From contig NZ_CP085442.1 of the NCBI RefSeq assembly GCF_023824195.1, positions 4,254,001 through 4,318,000 of the forward strand: a DNA stretch of 64,000 bases. The letters are read 5' to 3'. Both the position numbers and the translations under genes were made by a program. How positions within the stretch are numbered: the first letter of the stretch is position 1; each line of letters begins with the position of its first letter. Below, piece by piece: positions 27,451-37,576 of the stretch. The DNA comes from Priestia megaterium (GTDB lineage Bacteria; Bacillota; Bacilli; Bacillales; Bacillaceae_H). The notes beneath the pieces were generated by a model that saw only the letters and a list, made by a program, of their open reading frames with translations, searched no databases and was not told where the DNA came from.

Positions 27451-27804
27451 TTATTCATCCGACTGACACTTTTCATAAAACGGAGCGATGATTTCACTCG
27501 GCTTAATTTGTGCAGTCGTATACATTTCTTTAAGAGCTTTAATCATTTTTTTGCCAATGCCCTGTTGGCGGTGTGAAGGGTTTACACTGACGTGTTGAAC
27601 CTCAATCAAACTTTTATCGAGCATGGAAATGCCAACAATCCCAATAATATCTTCTTCTTGCTTCCAAAGATACAGCTGCCAATGTTCGTTTTGCTCATAT
27701 TCTTTCATCGTTTGTTGAAGTTTTTTTAAATCTTTTTCCGTAGGTACAAACGATAGAAGACCCATGGCAATTTTTTCATAGTTTCGTTTATAGCGAATAA
27801 GCAT
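27451..27804 (-). CDS. ribT: GNAT acetyltransferase RibT
   Basis: 117-residue GCN5-related N-acetyltransferase. It contains the acetyl-CoA loop in RQQGIGKKMIKALKEMY and a preceding VQHVSVNPSH strand. In B. subtilis ribT is the last gene of the riboflavin operon ribDEAHT. Here it stands alone; none of ribD, ribE, ribA or ribH is in the window. The substrate is unknown. The ATG at 27802-27804 is preferred over the TTG seven codons upstream because GAGGGAGAA sits just before it. Confidence 0.86.
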   Translation of the reverse strand: MLIRYKRNYEKIAMGLLSFVPTEKDLKKLQQTMKEYEQNEHWQLYLWKQEEDIIGIVGISMLDKSLIEVQHVSVNPSHRQQGIGKKMIKALKEMYTTAQIKPSEIIAPFYEKCQSDE

Positions 27805-27974
27805 ACGATTCTCCCTCGTCCTCAAACTTTCCTACAAATTAATGCGCTGCGTTTTTTACTGCTTTTATCATACAAAATTTATAAGTAAATAGCAATATTA
27901 CACAAAAGCTTGTCCTATGTCATGCGTGTATGAGAAACCTAATCTATTACGCTTTTTGAGCTGTTGCGCGAAGA

Positions 27975-28015
27975 AAAAACGCCGTAACCCCCTGTAAAAG
28001 GTTGTTATGACGTTT
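27975..28015 (-). terminator. Possible ppiB terminator
   Basis: An imperfect stem on the minus strand, AAACG(T)CATAAC with GTTA(CG)GCGTTT, followed by TTTTTTC, in the gap after ppiB. Confidence 0.5.
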
Positions 28016-28048
28016 TATTAGCTAATATCCATTTATAGCAGTATGCTC

Positions 28049-28483
28049 TTATTCTTCCCAGACTTTTACTTCTTTCATTACGTCGCCATTTTTCATTTTT
28101 AACACTGTATCAAGTCCTTCTGTTACTTTTCCAAATACAGTGTGAACACCGTTCAAATGAGGCTGTGGCTCATGAACAAGAAAGAACTGACTGCCGCCTG
28201 TGTCTTTACCAGCATGTGCCATTGATAAAGAACCCGCTTCGTGTTTGTGAGGGTTTCCTTCTGTTTCACATTTAATTGAATAGCCAGGGCCGCCAGCACC
28301 TGTACCAGTTGGGTCTCCTCCTTGAGAAACAAATCCAGGGATAACGCGGTGGAACGTTACGCCGTTGTAGAATCCTTCATTAGCTAACTTTTCAAAGTTT
28401 TCTACTGTTCCTGGTGCTTCGTTCGGAAATAAATCGATTAGAATTTTTTCGCCATTTTCCATTAGAATACTTGCTTTTTTCAT
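28049..28483 (-). CDS. ppiB: Cyclophilin-type peptidyl-prolyl isomerase
   Basis: Cytoplasmic proline isomerase assisting protein folding. 144 residues. Single cyclophilin domain with [19 protein letters not shown] (active-site arginine, phenylalanine and glutamine), SMAHAG and GSQFFLV blocks. The ATG at 28481-28483 has TGGAGGT upstream; the longer frame would add 34 unsupported residues. An inverted repeat TGTAAGTG/CACTTACA (28560-28567 with 28583-28590) lies in its promoter region. The 388-nt gap to ypuA otherwise shows nothing clear beyond a TATAAT at 28833-28838. Confidence 0.94.
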   Translation of the reverse strand: MKKASILMENGEKILIDLFPNEAPGTVENFEKLANEGFYNGVTFHRVIPGFVSQGGDPTGTGAGGPGYSIKCETEGNPHKHEAGSLSMAHAGKDTGGSQFFLVHEPQPHLNGVHTVFGKVTEGLDTVLKMKNGDVMKEVKVWEE

Positions 28484-28871
28484 ATAAATGACCTCCAATA
28501 TATGTATTAGTACCGCTATAGGCTCTGTTTTCCCTATCAAAGCGGCAAAACGTAAAAGTTGTAAGTGCCACCTAGAGTAGAACACTTACATTTATAAACT
28601 CACTCTATTCTACTACAAACAAGCTCATGAATTCAATGAATGCACTTTTTCACTTTCTTCTCGTAGGGCTCTAAATAAAAAATAATAGTTGTGAGATGAA
28701 ACTTTTTATAGTATCATCCGTCTAATACAGTGATGGAGATACATAGATTTCATTTCATATAGAAATCTACGCCTCTAGACTGATTTATGGGAAAATGATG
28801 AATTGACTCTGTTACTTCAGACCTGCCCGTATTATAATAGGGCAAGTATGGGATTAAAGGAGGAAAAAGGT

Positions 28872-29747
28872 TTGAAATTAACGATAAAAGCAATGATGGT
28901 GACATTAGGTCTTCTTCTATTCCTAACCGCACCCTTAAAAAGTTTTGCAGATGCTGCTCCAGGCGATGTTATTATTACATTAGGTCAGGACTTAACCAGC
29001 TCTCAGAAGCAACAGGTATTAAATGACCTTGATGCGCCAAGCAATGCTCAAACAGTAACCGTGACAAACCAAGAAGAGCATGAATATTTAGGTGACTTTA
29101 TTCCAAAGGCTACTATTGGATCTCGTGCTATTTCATCTTCTAGTATTACCCTTGGTTCAAAAGATTCAGGTTTAAGCGTATCAACTCAAAATATTAATGG
29201 TATTACAGACGACATGTATATTAATGCTTTGATGACCGCCGGCGTTAAAGATGCAAAAATCCAGATTACCGCTCCATTTGAAGTATCTGGTACAGCTGCT
29301 TTAACAGGTATTATGAAAGCATATGAAGTTCAAACAGATCAAAAAATCCCAGAAGAAGTAAAAAAAGCAGCCAATGAAGAGATGGTCCAGACATCTGAAC
29401 TTGGTGAAAAAATCGGTAAAGAAAAAGCAGCGCAGTTTATGGCAACGATTAAAGAAGAAATTGCCAAAGAAAATCCTCAAACAAAGGACGATTTACGCAC
29501 GTTAATTCAGCGAGTGGCTGATGATTTAGGTATTCAATTAACAGATTCAGAGCTTAATACACTTGTTGACTTTTTCAATCGTTTAAAAGATATGAACATC
29601 GATTGGAATCAAGTAAAAGACCAACTTTCTGCGACAAAGGAAAAAGTAACAACATTTCTTCAGTCAGAAGAAGGCCAATCATTTCTTGATAAATTAAAGC
29701 AATTCTTTGTTGATATTATTAATGCTATTAAATCGTTATTCTCATAA
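28872..29747 (+). CDS. ypuA: DUF1002 secreted protein (YpuA)
   Basis: About 291 residues. An N-terminal signal peptide (hydrophobic 7-24, then KSFADAA) is followed by a DUF1002 domain containing VTNQEEHEYLGDFI, IGSRAISSSSIT and NALMTAGVKDAKIQITAPFEVSGTAALTG. The C-terminus is amphipathic. Function unknown. The TTG at 28872 is chosen because AAAGGAGG (28856-28863) lies exactly 8 nt upstream, and it leaves a normal signal peptide. Longer readings begin upstream of the ribosome site. Confidence 0.87.
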   Translation: MKLTIKAMMVTLGLLLFLTAPLKSFADAAPGDVIITLGQDLTSSQKQQVLNDLDAPSNAQTVTVTNQEEHEYLGDFIPKATIGSRAISSSSITLGSKDSGLSVSTQNINGITDDMYINALMTAGVKDAKIQITAPFEVSGTAALTGIMKAYEVQTDQKIPEEVKKAANEEMVQTSELGEKIGKEKAAQFMATIKEEIAKENPQTKDDLRTLIQRVADDLGIQLTDSELNTLVDFFNRLKDMNIDWNQVKDQLSATKEKVTTFLQSEEGQSFLDKLKQFFVDIINAIKSLFS

Positions 29748-29782
29748 AAAAAAGAGCCTCTTGAACAAGAGGCTCTTTTTTT
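29746..29782. terminator. Bidirectional terminator between ypuA and lysA
   Basis: A 13-bp GC-rich perfect stem flanked by A8 and T7, usable in both directions by the convergent genes. Confidence 0.92.
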
Positions 29783-29796
29783 ACGTTAATCACTCG

Positions 29797-31116
29797 TTAC
29801 TTTTTTACCGTCACTTTGTATTTCACGTCATTTTTTACGATGTCTTCATATGTTTCGCGTTTTACGACTAGCTGTGCTTCTCCATCTTCTACGAACACGA
29901 CAGCTGGCTTTGGCAAACGGTTATAGTGGCTTGCCATAGAATAACCGTATGCGCCTGTACAAAACATCGCTAATAAATCATCTGGGTTTGCTTTTGGAAG
30001 GTGTACATCCCACATCAGCATATCCCCCGATTCGCAGCACTTACCTGCGATGGATACGAGCTCATCACTCTCATCATTCATTCGATTGGCAATGACCGCT
30101 TCATATTTCGCTTGATACAGCGCAGGACGGATATTGTCGTTCATTCCTCCATCAATCGCTACATATTCACGTACATTAGGTACATGTTTACGAGAACCAA
30201 TTGAATACAGGGTCGTCCCAGCATCTCCTACAAGAGAGCGGCCGGGCTCAATCCAAATTTCAGGAATTTCTACTTCTAACTGTTTGGACTGCTTTTTGAC
30301 CTCTTCTATAATAACTTCCACATACTGAGAAACAGGGATAGGCTGATCTTCTTCCGTATAACGAATACCAAAGCCGCCGCCTAAATTTAATACTTGCGGA
30401 ACAAATTCTATACTTTGTTTCCACTCTTTCATTTTTGCAAAAAGCTTTTGAGTCGCCATAATAAATCCGGTTGTTTCAAAAATTTGCGATCCTATATGAC
30501 AGTGAATACCTAAAAGTTCCAGCCCCTTGCTATTTTGCACAAGACGCACAGCTTCATCTGCTTGACCATTTTGAAGATCAAACCCAAACTTCGAGTCTTC
30601 TTGCCCTGTCAAGATATAATCATGGGTATGAGCTTCAATTCCAGGTGTTAATCTGAGAAGAATAGGCATCTTTTTTTGATACTGTTCCGTTATTTCCTGA
30701 AGCAATGCAATTTCATAAAAATTATCAACTACAATGCATCCTACATCTTCTTTGATGGCCATTTCTAGTTCCGCCCGGCTTTTATTGTTTCCATGAAAAT
30801 GAATACGTTCTTTCGGAAAGTCAGCTGCTAAAGCCGTATACAGTTCTCCTCCCGAAACAACGTCTAACGAAAGACCTTCTTCATGAACGACTTGAACCAT
30901 TGCAATTGTAGAAAAAGCTTTGCTTGCATAAGCGACCTGTGCTTTTACCCCATGCTTTTCAAATGTTTCTTTAAATCCTCTAGCACGCTGCCGAATTAAA
31001 GCTACGTCATATACGTAAAGAGGTGTCCCAAAATTTGATGCTAATTCAACCGTATCAACTCCACCAATTTCAAGATGCCCCTTTTTATTTATGCGACTTG
31101 TTCCGTGTAAAAACAT
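29797..31116 (-). CDS. lysA: Diaminopimelate decarboxylase
   Basis: Last step of lysine synthesis: meso-diaminopimelate to L-lysine and CO2, with PLP. 439 residues. Alanine-racemase-like barrel with the PLP lysine K66 in YASKAF. The glycine-rich phosphate-binding loop is NLGGGFGIRY. EPGRSLVG and the catalytic cysteine region GKCCESGDML follow. It lies between ypuA and spoVAF as in B. subtilis, where it is linked to the spoVA operon. ATG with GGGGT upstream. Confidence 0.95.
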   Translation of the reverse strand: MFLHGTSRINKKGHLEIGGVDTVELASNFGTPLYVYDVALIRQRARGFKETFEKHGVKAQVAYASKAFSTIAMVQVVHEEGLSLDVVSGGELYTALAADFPKERIHFHGNNKSRAELEMAIKEDVGCIVVDNFYEIALLQEITEQYQKKMPILLRLTPGIEAHTHDYILTGQEDSKFGFDLQNGQADEAVRLVQNSKGLELLGIHCHIGSQIFETTGFIMATQKLFAKMKEWKQSIEFVPQVLNLGGGFGIRYTEEDQPIPVSQYVEVIIEEVKKQSKQLEVEIPEIWIEPGRSLVGDAGTTLYSIGSRKHVPNVREYVAIDGGMNDNIRPALYQAKYEAVIANRMNDESDELVSIAGKCCESGDMLMWDVHLPKANPDDLLAMFCTGAYGYSMASHYNRLPKPAVVFVEDGEAQLVVKRETYEDIVKNDVKYKVTVKK

Positions 31117-31150
31117 GTTTAGACCCCGTTCCTGTGTATAGTGTAAAAAA

Positions 31151-31181
31151 GACAGTTAACGGCAATTCGCTGCTAACTGTC
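31151..31181 (-). terminator. spoVA operon terminator
   Basis: GACAGTTA (31151-31158) pairs with TAACTGTC (31174-31181), with a further GC-containing inner stem and a T-run on the minus strand, between spoVAF and lysA. Confidence 0.82.
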
Positions 31182-31254
31182 TAAATATTTATTATTTTCC
31201 ATATTTAAAACAAATTTATCACATCTTCATACAGGTTTCAACCACCTATTTTGT

Positions 31255-32736
31255 TTAAGGTTTTGCAGGCTGGCGGTCTTTATCCTGCGGATGCACAATA
31301 CTAGGTCGCGGATTTGCTCCAGGAACCGGTGTGCGAATGATAATCTGCCATAAAGCCTGCGGATTAAATGGAAGAAACGGCCACAAATAAGGCGTATTCA
31401 ATGATTTTAGACGTACCATGTAGAGAATGATAGCCGTTGTCGCAATAAGGAATCCTGGAGTATGAAATGCCGCAACAAAAATTAATAAAAACAATCTCAG
31501 CATCTTATTTGCCACTGCTAACTCATAGCTTGGCGTTGAAAAAGAACCAATGGACGCAATAGCTACATAAAGAATAACTTCCGGAACAAACAATCCTACA
31601 TCAATGGCAATCTGTCCAATGAGTGCTGCAGCAATTAAACCCATAGCAGTAGCAAGCGGTGTCGGCGTATGAATGGCGGCCATCCTCAGGAACTCAACCC
31701 CTATATCGGCTAAGAAAATCTGGATAACTGTCGGAATATTTGTTGCTTCGTTTGGCCCAATAAATTGCAATTTTGCCGGCAACAGATCTGGCTCAAGTAC
31801 AAATAACAGCCATAGCGGTAATAAGAAAAGAGACGCAAGAATTCCTAAAAACCGTATCCAGCGTATAAAGGTACCTACAGAAGGAGACTGCCTGTATTCT
31901 TCTGCATGCTGCACGTGATGAAACAGCGTAGTTGGTGTAATAATAACGCTTGGTGATGTATCGGTAATAATAATGACATGCCCCTCTAGTACATGGGCTG
32001 CTGCTGTGTCAGGGCGTTCTGTATAGCGTACCATCGGAAAAGGGTTAATTCCTTGTTTGACTAAAAACTCTTCAATGGATTTGTCAGCCATAGGCAAACC
32101 ATCTACATCGATAGCTTCCAGTTCATCTTTTATCAGTTTAACCAGTCCTGGATCAGCTACCCCCTTTATGTACCCAATCGCTACGTCCAGTTTCGAACGT
32201 TCGCCTACCTTCATAATTTCAAAACGAAATCTTCCGTCACGGATTCGTCTTCTCGTTAACGCTGTATTGATAATGATGTTTTCAGTGTATCCATCTCTTG
32301 CTCCGCGAATCACTTTCTCTGTATCCGCTTCTTCAGGCGATCTGCCGGGATACGTACGCACATCGACTTCAAAGCCAACTTCTTCACCGTCAATTAAAAC
32401 GAATAACAGTCCTGATAAAACAGAAACCATTCCATCATCTAACGTTTTTAAAGGCTTTACTTGCTGATGAATAAGACGATTTTCAACAATATCTTTTAGC
32501 TTCGCTTTTTCAACTTCATTATCATTAATTTGAACGAGCACTTTTGTAATTTCAATAATAAATGAACTGTCGCATAATCCTGTTACATAGTAAACATGAA
32601 CTTCTCGATCCAAAATAAGTAATTTACGCACGCCCACATCAAAACTTGTGTTCATACTAGCGTTTTCTTTGAACCACTGATCGTTTTTTTGCACTTTTGA
32701 AAAAATAGCTGTTTTCTGCTCTGCTGGCTTACCCAA
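31255..32736 (-). CDS. spoVAF: Stage V sporulation protein AF (GerA-family)
   Basis: 493 residues, homologous to germinant receptor A subunits. A large hydrophilic N-terminal region (about 1-300) precedes four to five membrane helices and a proline-rich C-terminal tail. Contains [23 protein letters not shown] and [19 protein letters not shown]. It is the last gene of the spoVA operon and overlaps spoVAEA by 8 nt. It sits in the spore inner membrane and modulates germination with partner protein FigP/YqhR in B. subtilis; that partner is not here. Confidence 0.92.
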   Translation of the reverse strand: MGKPAEQKTAIFSKVQKNDQWFKENASMNTSFDVGVRKLLILDREVHVYYVTGLCDSSFIIEITKVLVQINDNEVEKAKLKDIVENRLIHQQVKPLKTLDDGMVSVLSGLLFVLIDGEEVGFEVDVRTYPGRSPEEADTEKVIRGARDGYTENIIINTALTRRRIRDGRFRFEIMKVGERSKLDVAIGYIKGVADPGLVKLIKDELEAIDVDGLPMADKSIEEFLVKQGINPFPMVRYTERPDTAAAHVLEGHVIIITDTSPSVIITPTTLFHHVQHAEEYRQSPSVGTFIRWIRFLGILASLFLLPLWLLFVLEPDLLPAKLQFIGPNEATNIPTVIQIFLADIGVEFLRMAAIHTPTPLATAMGLIAAALIGQIAIDVGLFVPEVILYVAIASIGSFSTPSYELAVANKMLRLFLLIFVAAFHTPGFLIATTAIILYMVRLKSLNTPYLWPFLPFNPQALWQIIIRTPVPGANPRPSIVHPQDKDRQPAKP

Positions 32737-33295
32737 ACGAATCGCTCCTTTCTAAAATAAGTCTTGCTGCTTTTTCAGTAATCGGACATCCAATTTCAAT
32801 ATCGTCCATCCTAGCCATTTTGCCGATATCCCCTATTCCTACAACTAAGGGAATATCGAGCTGATCCAAGCAGTAAACTGTATCTCCATTAATTCGTCCG
32901 ACTTCTAACTCTTGAATTCCGCTTTTATCCACGCCGTAATGCGATATTTCTCCAAAACGATCGATGGTCACATCCACTCTTGTCCATTCGCTTTGATGAG
33001 TACGTGATGCAACGGCGATTACTCCAAGAACTTCTACTTGAGGATGCTTTGCTACGTGCAGCAAAGCAATTTCCCCTGGTCCTTCCTCTAAGAAACCGCT
33101 ATCGTCGAACATCACAAAGACGGGATCATACGGTGCTTGAAGAATTAAATCTACCGTTTGACTACCTGTTAACGTAGTAGGGTTTCCGTATGATCTCGAA
33201 ATGCATCTGCCACCAACCGATTTAGCCACATGCTCAATTGCTTTACGTGCATATTCATCGCCATCGGTTACAATAATGACCCTTCTTTTTTTCAT
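32729..33295 (-). CDS. spoVAEA: Stage V sporulation protein AEA
   Basis: 188-residue soluble protein. The start [22 protein letters not shown] gives a nucleotide-fold-like appearance, and [12 protein letters not shown] and [15 protein letters not shown] follow. It is the hydrophilic SpoVAEa subunit of the dipicolinic acid channel system and is taken to sit on the outer face of the inner membrane. Overlaps spoVAF at its 3' end and follows spoVAEB by 6 nt. Confidence 0.92.
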   Translation of the reverse strand: MKKRRVIIVTDGDEYARKAIEHVAKSVGGRCISRSYGNPTTLTGSQTVDLILQAPYDPVFVMFDDSGFLEEGPGEIALLHVAKHPQVEVLGVIAVASRTHQSEWTRVDVTIDRFGEISHYGVDKSGIQELEVGRINGDTVYCLDQLDIPLVVGIGDIGKMARMDDIEIGCPITEKAARLILERSDSFG

Positions 33296-33301
33296 AATCT
33301 T

Positions 33302-33652
33302 TTATCCTTTCGGTTTAAAGATTAACGCGATAATAAAAGCAAATAAAATAGCTGCTGAAATACCAGCCGAGGTAAGTTCAAAAATCCCAATTCCAATCCC
33401 AATAAATCCATGGTCATCTGCTTGCTTCATCGCTCCGTGCAGCAAAGAATGACCAAAGCTTGTAATTGGAACCGTCGCTCCGGCGCCAGCAAATTCAATT
33501 AACTTATCATAAAGACCAAACCCATCTAAAATCGCTCCTGCAACTACAAACGAACTCATGACGTGCGCCGGAGTGAGTTTAGCAAGATCAAGCAGCAGCT
33601 GCCCAATAACGCAAATGATTCCTCCTACAGCAAAAGCTATTACATACTCCAT
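33302..33652 (-). CDS. spoVAEB: Stage V sporulation protein AEB
   Basis: 116-residue membrane protein with four hydrophobic segments, closely related to SpoVAC. The shared block [19 protein letters not shown] corresponds to GAGSAVPVTGFANSMTSAA in SpoVAC. It is one of the membrane subunits of the calcium-dipicolinate channel used during spore formation and germination. It overlaps the end of spoVAD by 13 nt, indicating coupled translation. Confidence 0.92.
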   Translation of the reverse strand: MEYVIAFAVGGIICVIGQLLLDLAKLTPAHVMSSFVVAGAILDGFGLYDKLIEFAGAGATVPITSFGHSLLHGAMKQADDHGFIGIGIGIFELTSAGISAAILFAFIIALIFKPKG

Positions 33653-34671
33653 TGATCATCCCCCTCCCCAATATGTTCTAAGACGACGCCATGAGCAATT
33701 GTTGGAATTGACTCTTTTTGCTGAATCATCGTTGGACTTAAAAGAGCTCCTGTTGCCACCATAAACACTTTCTTTAAGTTTCCTAATTTTAATTCATTTA
33801 AAATATGCCCATACGTGACAATAGCCGAGCAGCCGCAGCCGCTTCCTCCTGCAAATACATTTTGATCAGGGCGATATACCATTAATCCGCAATCATTATG
33901 ATTGGTTGATATATCGTAGCCTTCGTCCTTGAGCAGCTGTTTTAAGATTGGACTTCCTACACTAGATAAATCTCCTGTTAAAATAAGATCATACTCGCTT
34001 GGAGAGACGTTTAAGTCTTCCAAATGCCTTTGAATGGTATCTGCAGCAGCTGGTGCCATAGCGGAGCCCATATCGTTTGCGTTTTTAATACCATAATCCA
34101 TCACCCGACCAATCGTTGCAGACGTGAGACGCACAATACCTTTTTCTTTCGAGACAAGCGCTGCCCCTGCTCCCGTAATGGTTGCCGTTGCTGTATCTGG
34201 TTTTTGTCCTCCGTACTCGGTAGGATTTCGAAATTGGCGCTCAGCCGTTGCGTTATGACTGCTCGCTGATGCAATAACACGATTAGCAAATCCCGCATCC
34301 ACAAGAGCTGCTCCTGTTGCCAACGTTTCCATTGATGTGGAGCAAGCGCCAAACATACATAGAAATGGAATTTGGTTATGCCGAGCTACAAAATTAGCGG
34401 TTACGTTTTGATTTAATAAATCTCCAGCCAAAAACAAATCAACGTCTTCATATGATAAATTTACTTTTTGCAAACAGGAATCAATAGATTCCGTCATCAG
34501 CCTTCTTTCAGCTAACTCCCAGTTGTCTTCTTCACAGTGCAAATCTTTATGTGTAATATCAAATGTTTCTCCTAAAGGTCCATCTGCTTCTTTTGGTCCT
34601 ACTGCTGTTCCTGTAGCATTAATGTAAATAGGATTTTCATAAACCCACGTTTGCTTTCCAGTTTTTCTCAT
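33640..34671 (-). CDS. spoVAD: Stage V sporulation protein AD
   Basis: 343-residue soluble protein with a thiolase/ketoacyl-synthase fold, which in B. subtilis binds dipicolinic acid. Visible blocks are [22 protein letters not shown] (split by the fold's nucleophile position), [22 protein letters not shown], and GGSGCGCSA near the C-terminus. ATG preceded by GAGGGGG. It sits 13 nt after spoVAC. It binds DPA on the mother-cell/outer side and feeds the channel. Confidence 0.93.
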   Translation of the reverse strand: MRKTGKQTWVYENPIYINATGTAVGPKEADGPLGETFDITHKDLHCEEDNWELAERRLMTESIDSCLQKVNLSYEDVDLFLAGDLLNQNVTANFVARHNQIPFLCMFGACSTSMETLATGAALVDAGFANRVIASASSHNATAERQFRNPTEYGGQKPDTATATITGAGAALVSKEKGIVRLTSATIGRVMDYGIKNANDMGSAMAPAAADTIQRHLEDLNVSPSEYDLILTGDLSSVGSPILKQLLKDEGYDISTNHNDCGLMVYRPDQNVFAGGSGCGCSAIVTYGHILNELKLGNLKKVFMVATGALLSPTMIQQKESIPTIAHGVVLEHIGEGDDQWSM

Positions 34672-34684
34672 AATCCCCCTCTTT

Positions 34685-35146
34685 TCATAGCAAATAAGTT
34701 TTAAAAAGGTAGCGAATGATTCCTACAATATAAGCGGAAACCGTTCCAAATACGATTACGTTTCCAGCTAGCTTGAACATATTCGTCGCAACCCCGAGAA
34801 CAATTCCTTCACTTCGATGTTCGAGCGCTGCACTCGTCATGGAATTAGCAAAACCCGTAACAGGGACGGCTGAACCTGCACCTGCGAATTGACCAATACG
34901 ATCATATATCCCAAATCCAGTTAAGAGCGCAGATATTAAAATAAGTGTTGCAACGGTAGGATTACCTGCATTTTTTTCATTAAAGTCAAAAAATGCAATA
35001 TAGAAATTTTGAATTGCCTGTCCTAATGTACAAATGATTCCCCCTACCAAAAAGGCTTTTAGGCAATTTGCCACATATGAAGGTTTAGGCTGAAATGGTT
35101 TAATGCTTTCTTGATAGTTATCTTTTAATTTTTGATTATTTGCCAT
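34685..35146 (-). CDS. spoVAC: Stage V sporulation protein AC
   Basis: 153-residue membrane protein with four hydrophobic segments. In B. subtilis SpoVAC behaves as a mechanosensitive channel releasing DPA. The motif GAGSAVPVTGFANSM is shared with SpoVAEB. The hydrophilic N-terminus (about 1-28) includes PFQPKPSYVANCLKAFLVGG. It sits between spoVAB and spoVAD, as in the canonical operon. Confidence 0.93.
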   Translation of the reverse strand: MANNQKLKDNYQESIKPFQPKPSYVANCLKAFLVGGIICTLGQAIQNFYIAFFDFNEKNAGNPTVATLILISALLTGFGIYDRIGQFAGAGSAVPVTGFANSMTSAALEHRSEGIVLGVATNMFKLAGNVIVFGTVSAYIVGIIRYLFKTYLL

Positions 35147-35164
35147 GTTACATACATCCTTTTC

Positions 35165-35587
35165 TTATTGATTAACAAAATAAATCCAATGAAATAATGA
35201 TCCGCATACTTTGCCTAGTACAATGGCCATTAACAATAAAATAAGCTTGCCTTCCATTCCTATCCGTTTCGTTAACGTCGGCAATACATTAAGCACTTCT
35301 GTTAACGCTGCTGCCAGCATCCCAATAAAAATACCGCTCGTTAGACCTATGATCATAATAAGCACCGCAGGAAACTGCCACGTGTATTGATGAAGACTGC
35401 ACCACCCGCCTGTAACAGCACCACCCACCACTCCCCATTCATATGCTTGAATATATTTCATGGTTTTGGTCAGCTGCATCAAACGCGGAATAATGCCCAG
35501 CACCGTTAAAAATGCTACAAACCCAGCACCTGCAGCCAGTCCTCCCGCAAGTCCAATTACAATGGTCATCACAATGTTAATGATCAT
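35165..35587 (-). CDS. spoVAB: Stage V sporulation protein AB
   Basis: About 140 residues with four membrane helices. Contains GLAGGLAAGAGFVAFLTVLGIIPRL and YEWGVVGGAVTGG. The ATG at 35585-35587 is chosen over a TTG one codon upstream. It overlaps the end of spoVAA. With SpoVAA it is specific to the full spoVA operons of Bacillus and is required for DPA uptake; the exact role is unknown. Confidence 0.9.
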   Translation of the reverse strand: MIINIVMTIVIGLAGGLAAGAGFVAFLTVLGIIPRLMQLTKTMKYIQAYEWGVVGGAVTGGWCSLHQYTWQFPAVLIMIIGLTSGIFIGMLAAALTEVLNVLPTLTKRIGMEGKLILLLMAIVLGKVCGSLFHWIYFVNQ

Positions 35588-36197
35588 CAATTTTTTTCAT
35601 ACTTTCTTTATTCTCGTGCATAATGACGTATTGATCTAAGTCTTGCTGGTAGTTAAACATTTCGACTTCGAGAGGACTAGGCTCTTCATTAATTCGTTTT
35701 CTAAAGACATGGTTAAAAAACAGAATCATTCCCAGGCCTAAACCGATAGAATAAGGCACTTGAATCAGCAAAGGCTGCTTATCTCTCAGACCGGTCAGCA
35801 TATAGAACAATTTTTGATGTACTTGTCTCATACTCACATCTTCGTGAAAGTTCATAATTGCTAAAGCAGCTCCGATGAAGAGAAGAAACCAAACAGCTAG
35901 AAAAAACAAAAAGGAATATTGTTTCTTTTTATACACGACCTCTACAATCGTTTGAGCGGGTCCAATCGTCTGAATGTCTAAATGCGGATACTGAGAGGCA
36001 ACTTTTTCAATTACCTTCATTAAATCAACAATGATAATATTTCGATCACTCATACTTACTTGATATACAACTAGCTTTTCAATTTGCTTTTGAACAGAAT
36101 CTCCTGCTATAACCATTGCTAATTGTCCAATATTTACAGCCTCATCAGGTTTTACTTGAATACGATGCCTCATTTTAAGATAAAGAACGTTTTCCAT
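35577..36197 (-). CDS. spoVAA: Stage V sporulation protein AA
   Basis: 206 residues. The N-terminal soluble domain (about 1-100) begins VLYLKMRHRIQVKPDEAVNIG. Two membrane helices at about 100-117 and 143-163 follow, with a charged C-terminus. First gene of spoVA and required for DPA accumulation in the forespore. A sigma-G promoter-like sequence lies about 40 bp upstream. Confidence 0.92.
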   Translation of the reverse strand: MENVLYLKMRHRIQVKPDEAVNIGQLAMVIAGDSVQKQIEKLVVYQVSMSDRNIIIVDLMKVIEKVASQYPHLDIQTIGPAQTIVEVVYKKKQYSFLFFLAVWFLLFIGAALAIMNFHEDVSMRQVHQKLFYMLTGLRDKQPLLIQVPYSIGLGLGMILFFNHVFRKRINEEPSPLEVEMFNYQQDLDQYVIMHENKESMKKIDDH

Positions 36198-36236
36198 TCA
36201 TATCACACCTTACGATTCATTATCTCCCTGTACGTG

Positions 36237-36267
36237 TAGTATGGATTTTCTTAAATTTTCTAATTCA
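36237..36267 (-). promoter_or_regulatory. Predicted sigma-G promoter of the spoVA operon
   Basis: Minus strand TGAATTA (36261-36267), a 17-bp spacer and CATACTA (36237-36243). The -10 matches the sigma-G pattern CATnnTA exactly and the -35 fits TGMATA. The operon is sigma-G controlled in B. subtilis. Confidence 0.75.
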
Positions 36268-36302
36268 CGTTTCTGAACAGACCATTAATTACCAAATAAA
36301 AA

Positions 36303-36350
36303 AAGCAATCCGTTTCACTATTCTTCTTTGAATAGCAAAACGGATTGCTT
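36303..36350 (-). terminator. spoIIA operon terminator
   Basis: AAGCAATCCGTTT pairs with AAACGGATTGCTT. The loop region also contains a TATTC/GAATA pairing. A T-run follows on the minus strand, just after sigF. Confidence 0.88.
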
Positions 36351-36358
36351 CTTAAGTC

Positions 36359-37120
36359 TTACGTGTCATTCATATGCAGCTTCATTTGTTTTAAGATTTT
36401 CTTCTCAAGCCTCGATACCTGAACCTGGGAAATTCCCAGCCTTGCGGCCACTTCGGACTGAGTTTGATCTTTGTAATACCTCAAATAGACAATGAGCTTT
36501 TCACGCTCATCAAGTTCTTCAATTGCTTCTTTTAAGGCAATTTTATCAAACCACTTCGCTTCCGTATGATCAGCAATTTGGTCAAGAAGGGTAATTGGAT
36601 CTCCATCATTTTCATAGACGGTCTCGTGAATAGACGAAGGAGCACGATTAGCTTCTTGAGCTAGCACTACTTCTTCAGGAGTGAGATCCAAATGTTCTGC
36701 AACCTCAGCGACTGTAGGGACGCGTCCAAGTAATTTGGAAAGCTCGTCTTTTGCTTTACGTATTTTATTGCTCATTTCTTTCAGAGAACGGCTAACCTTT
36801 ACCGTGCCATCATCACGAATAAATCGCTGAATTTCACCAATAATCATTGGAACAGCATATGTTGAAAATTTAACATCATACGATAAGTCAAATTTATCAA
36901 CGGACTTTAATAGCCCTATACATCCAATTTGAAATAAATCATCGGGCTCATAACCACGGTTAATAAAACGTTGAACAACCGACCAAACGAGCCGCATATT
37001 TTTTTGGACGATTGTATCTCGTGCAATTTGATCACCTTGCTGACTGCGCTTGATGAGGTCTTTAACTTCATGATCCTTTAAATACGGTTCGTTTTTATTT
37101 TTTTTGACCTCCACATCCAT
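36359..37120 (-). CDS. sigF: RNA polymerase sigma-F factor
   Basis: First forespore-specific sigma factor. 253 residues. Regions: 2.1-2.2 with PDDLFQIGCIGLLKSVDKFD, 2.4 with FSTYAVPMIIGEIQRFIRDD, 3 with GRVPTVAEVAEHL, and 4.2 helix-turn-helix QSEVAARLGISQVQVSRLEKK. The ATG at 37118-37120 (MDVEVKKN) is preferred to the TTG two codons upstream because AAGGAG lies 8 nt before it. Follows spoIIAB by 12 nt and is held inactive by SpoIIAB. Confidence 0.96.
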   Translation of the reverse strand: MDVEVKKNKNEPYLKDHEVKDLIKRSQQGDQIARDTIVQKNMRLVWSVVQRFINRGYEPDDLFQIGCIGLLKSVDKFDLSYDVKFSTYAVPMIIGEIQRFIRDDGTVKVSRSLKEMSNKIRKAKDELSKLLGRVPTVAEVAEHLDLTPEEVVLAQEANRAPSSIHETVYENDGDPITLLDQIADHTEAKWFDKIALKEAIEELDEREKLIVYLRYYKDQTQSEVAARLGISQVQVSRLEKKILKQMKLHMNDT

Positions 37121-37132
37121 TGGCAAGTCTCC

Positions 37133-37576
37133 TTAATTACATAGCGCTTTACTATTTGTTAAGTGCTTTTTTAAATATAAGGTCGTACCTTCTAATACAG
37201 TAGACTCCACGCGAATTTCGTCCATAAAGTTTTCCATTATGGTGAAACCCATTCCAGAACGTTCTAGATCTGGTTTCGTTGTGTATAAAGGCTGCTTGGC
37301 TTCATCCACGTTATCGATACCAATTCCTTCATCACGAATCATCAGCTCGACTACACCGTCTTCATGAAGCGTCACAGAAATATATACCACACCATCCGGA
37401 TTGCTTTCGTAGCCGTGAATAATAGCATTTGTTACTGCTTCAGATACGACTGTTTTAATTTCTGTTAACTCATCCATTGTTGGATCTAACTGCGTAATAA
37501 ATGATGCTACCGTGACGCGGGCAAACGATTCATTTTGACTAAGGGCAGAAAATTGGAGGTTCATTTGATTTTTCAT
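37133..37576 (-). CDS. spoIIAB: Anti-sigma-F factor and kinase SpoIIAB
   Basis: 147-residue GHKL-type kinase that binds sigma-F and phosphorylates SpoIIAA. The N box is [22 protein letters not shown]. The ATP-lid motifs are [10 protein letters not shown] and [14 protein letters not shown]. The ATG overlaps the spoIIAA stop (TAATG), consistent with the need for balanced stoichiometry. Confidence 0.96.
   Translation of the reverse strand: MKNQMNLQFSALSQNESFARVTVASFITQLDPTMDELTEIKTVVSEAVTNAIIHGYESNPDGVVYISVTLHEDGVVELMIRDEGIGIDNVDEAKQPLYTTKPDLERSGMGFTIMENFMDEIRVESTVLEGTTLYLKKHLTNSKALCN

Noticed and set aside
27804..27825. TTG start giving RibT seven extra residues
   Set aside because: The ribosome site GAGGGAGAA lies inside that extension and serves the downstream ATG.
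32057..32467. 136-codon open frame antisense to spoVAF
   Set aside because: Fully inside a recognisable spoVAF gene; no start signals or known motif.
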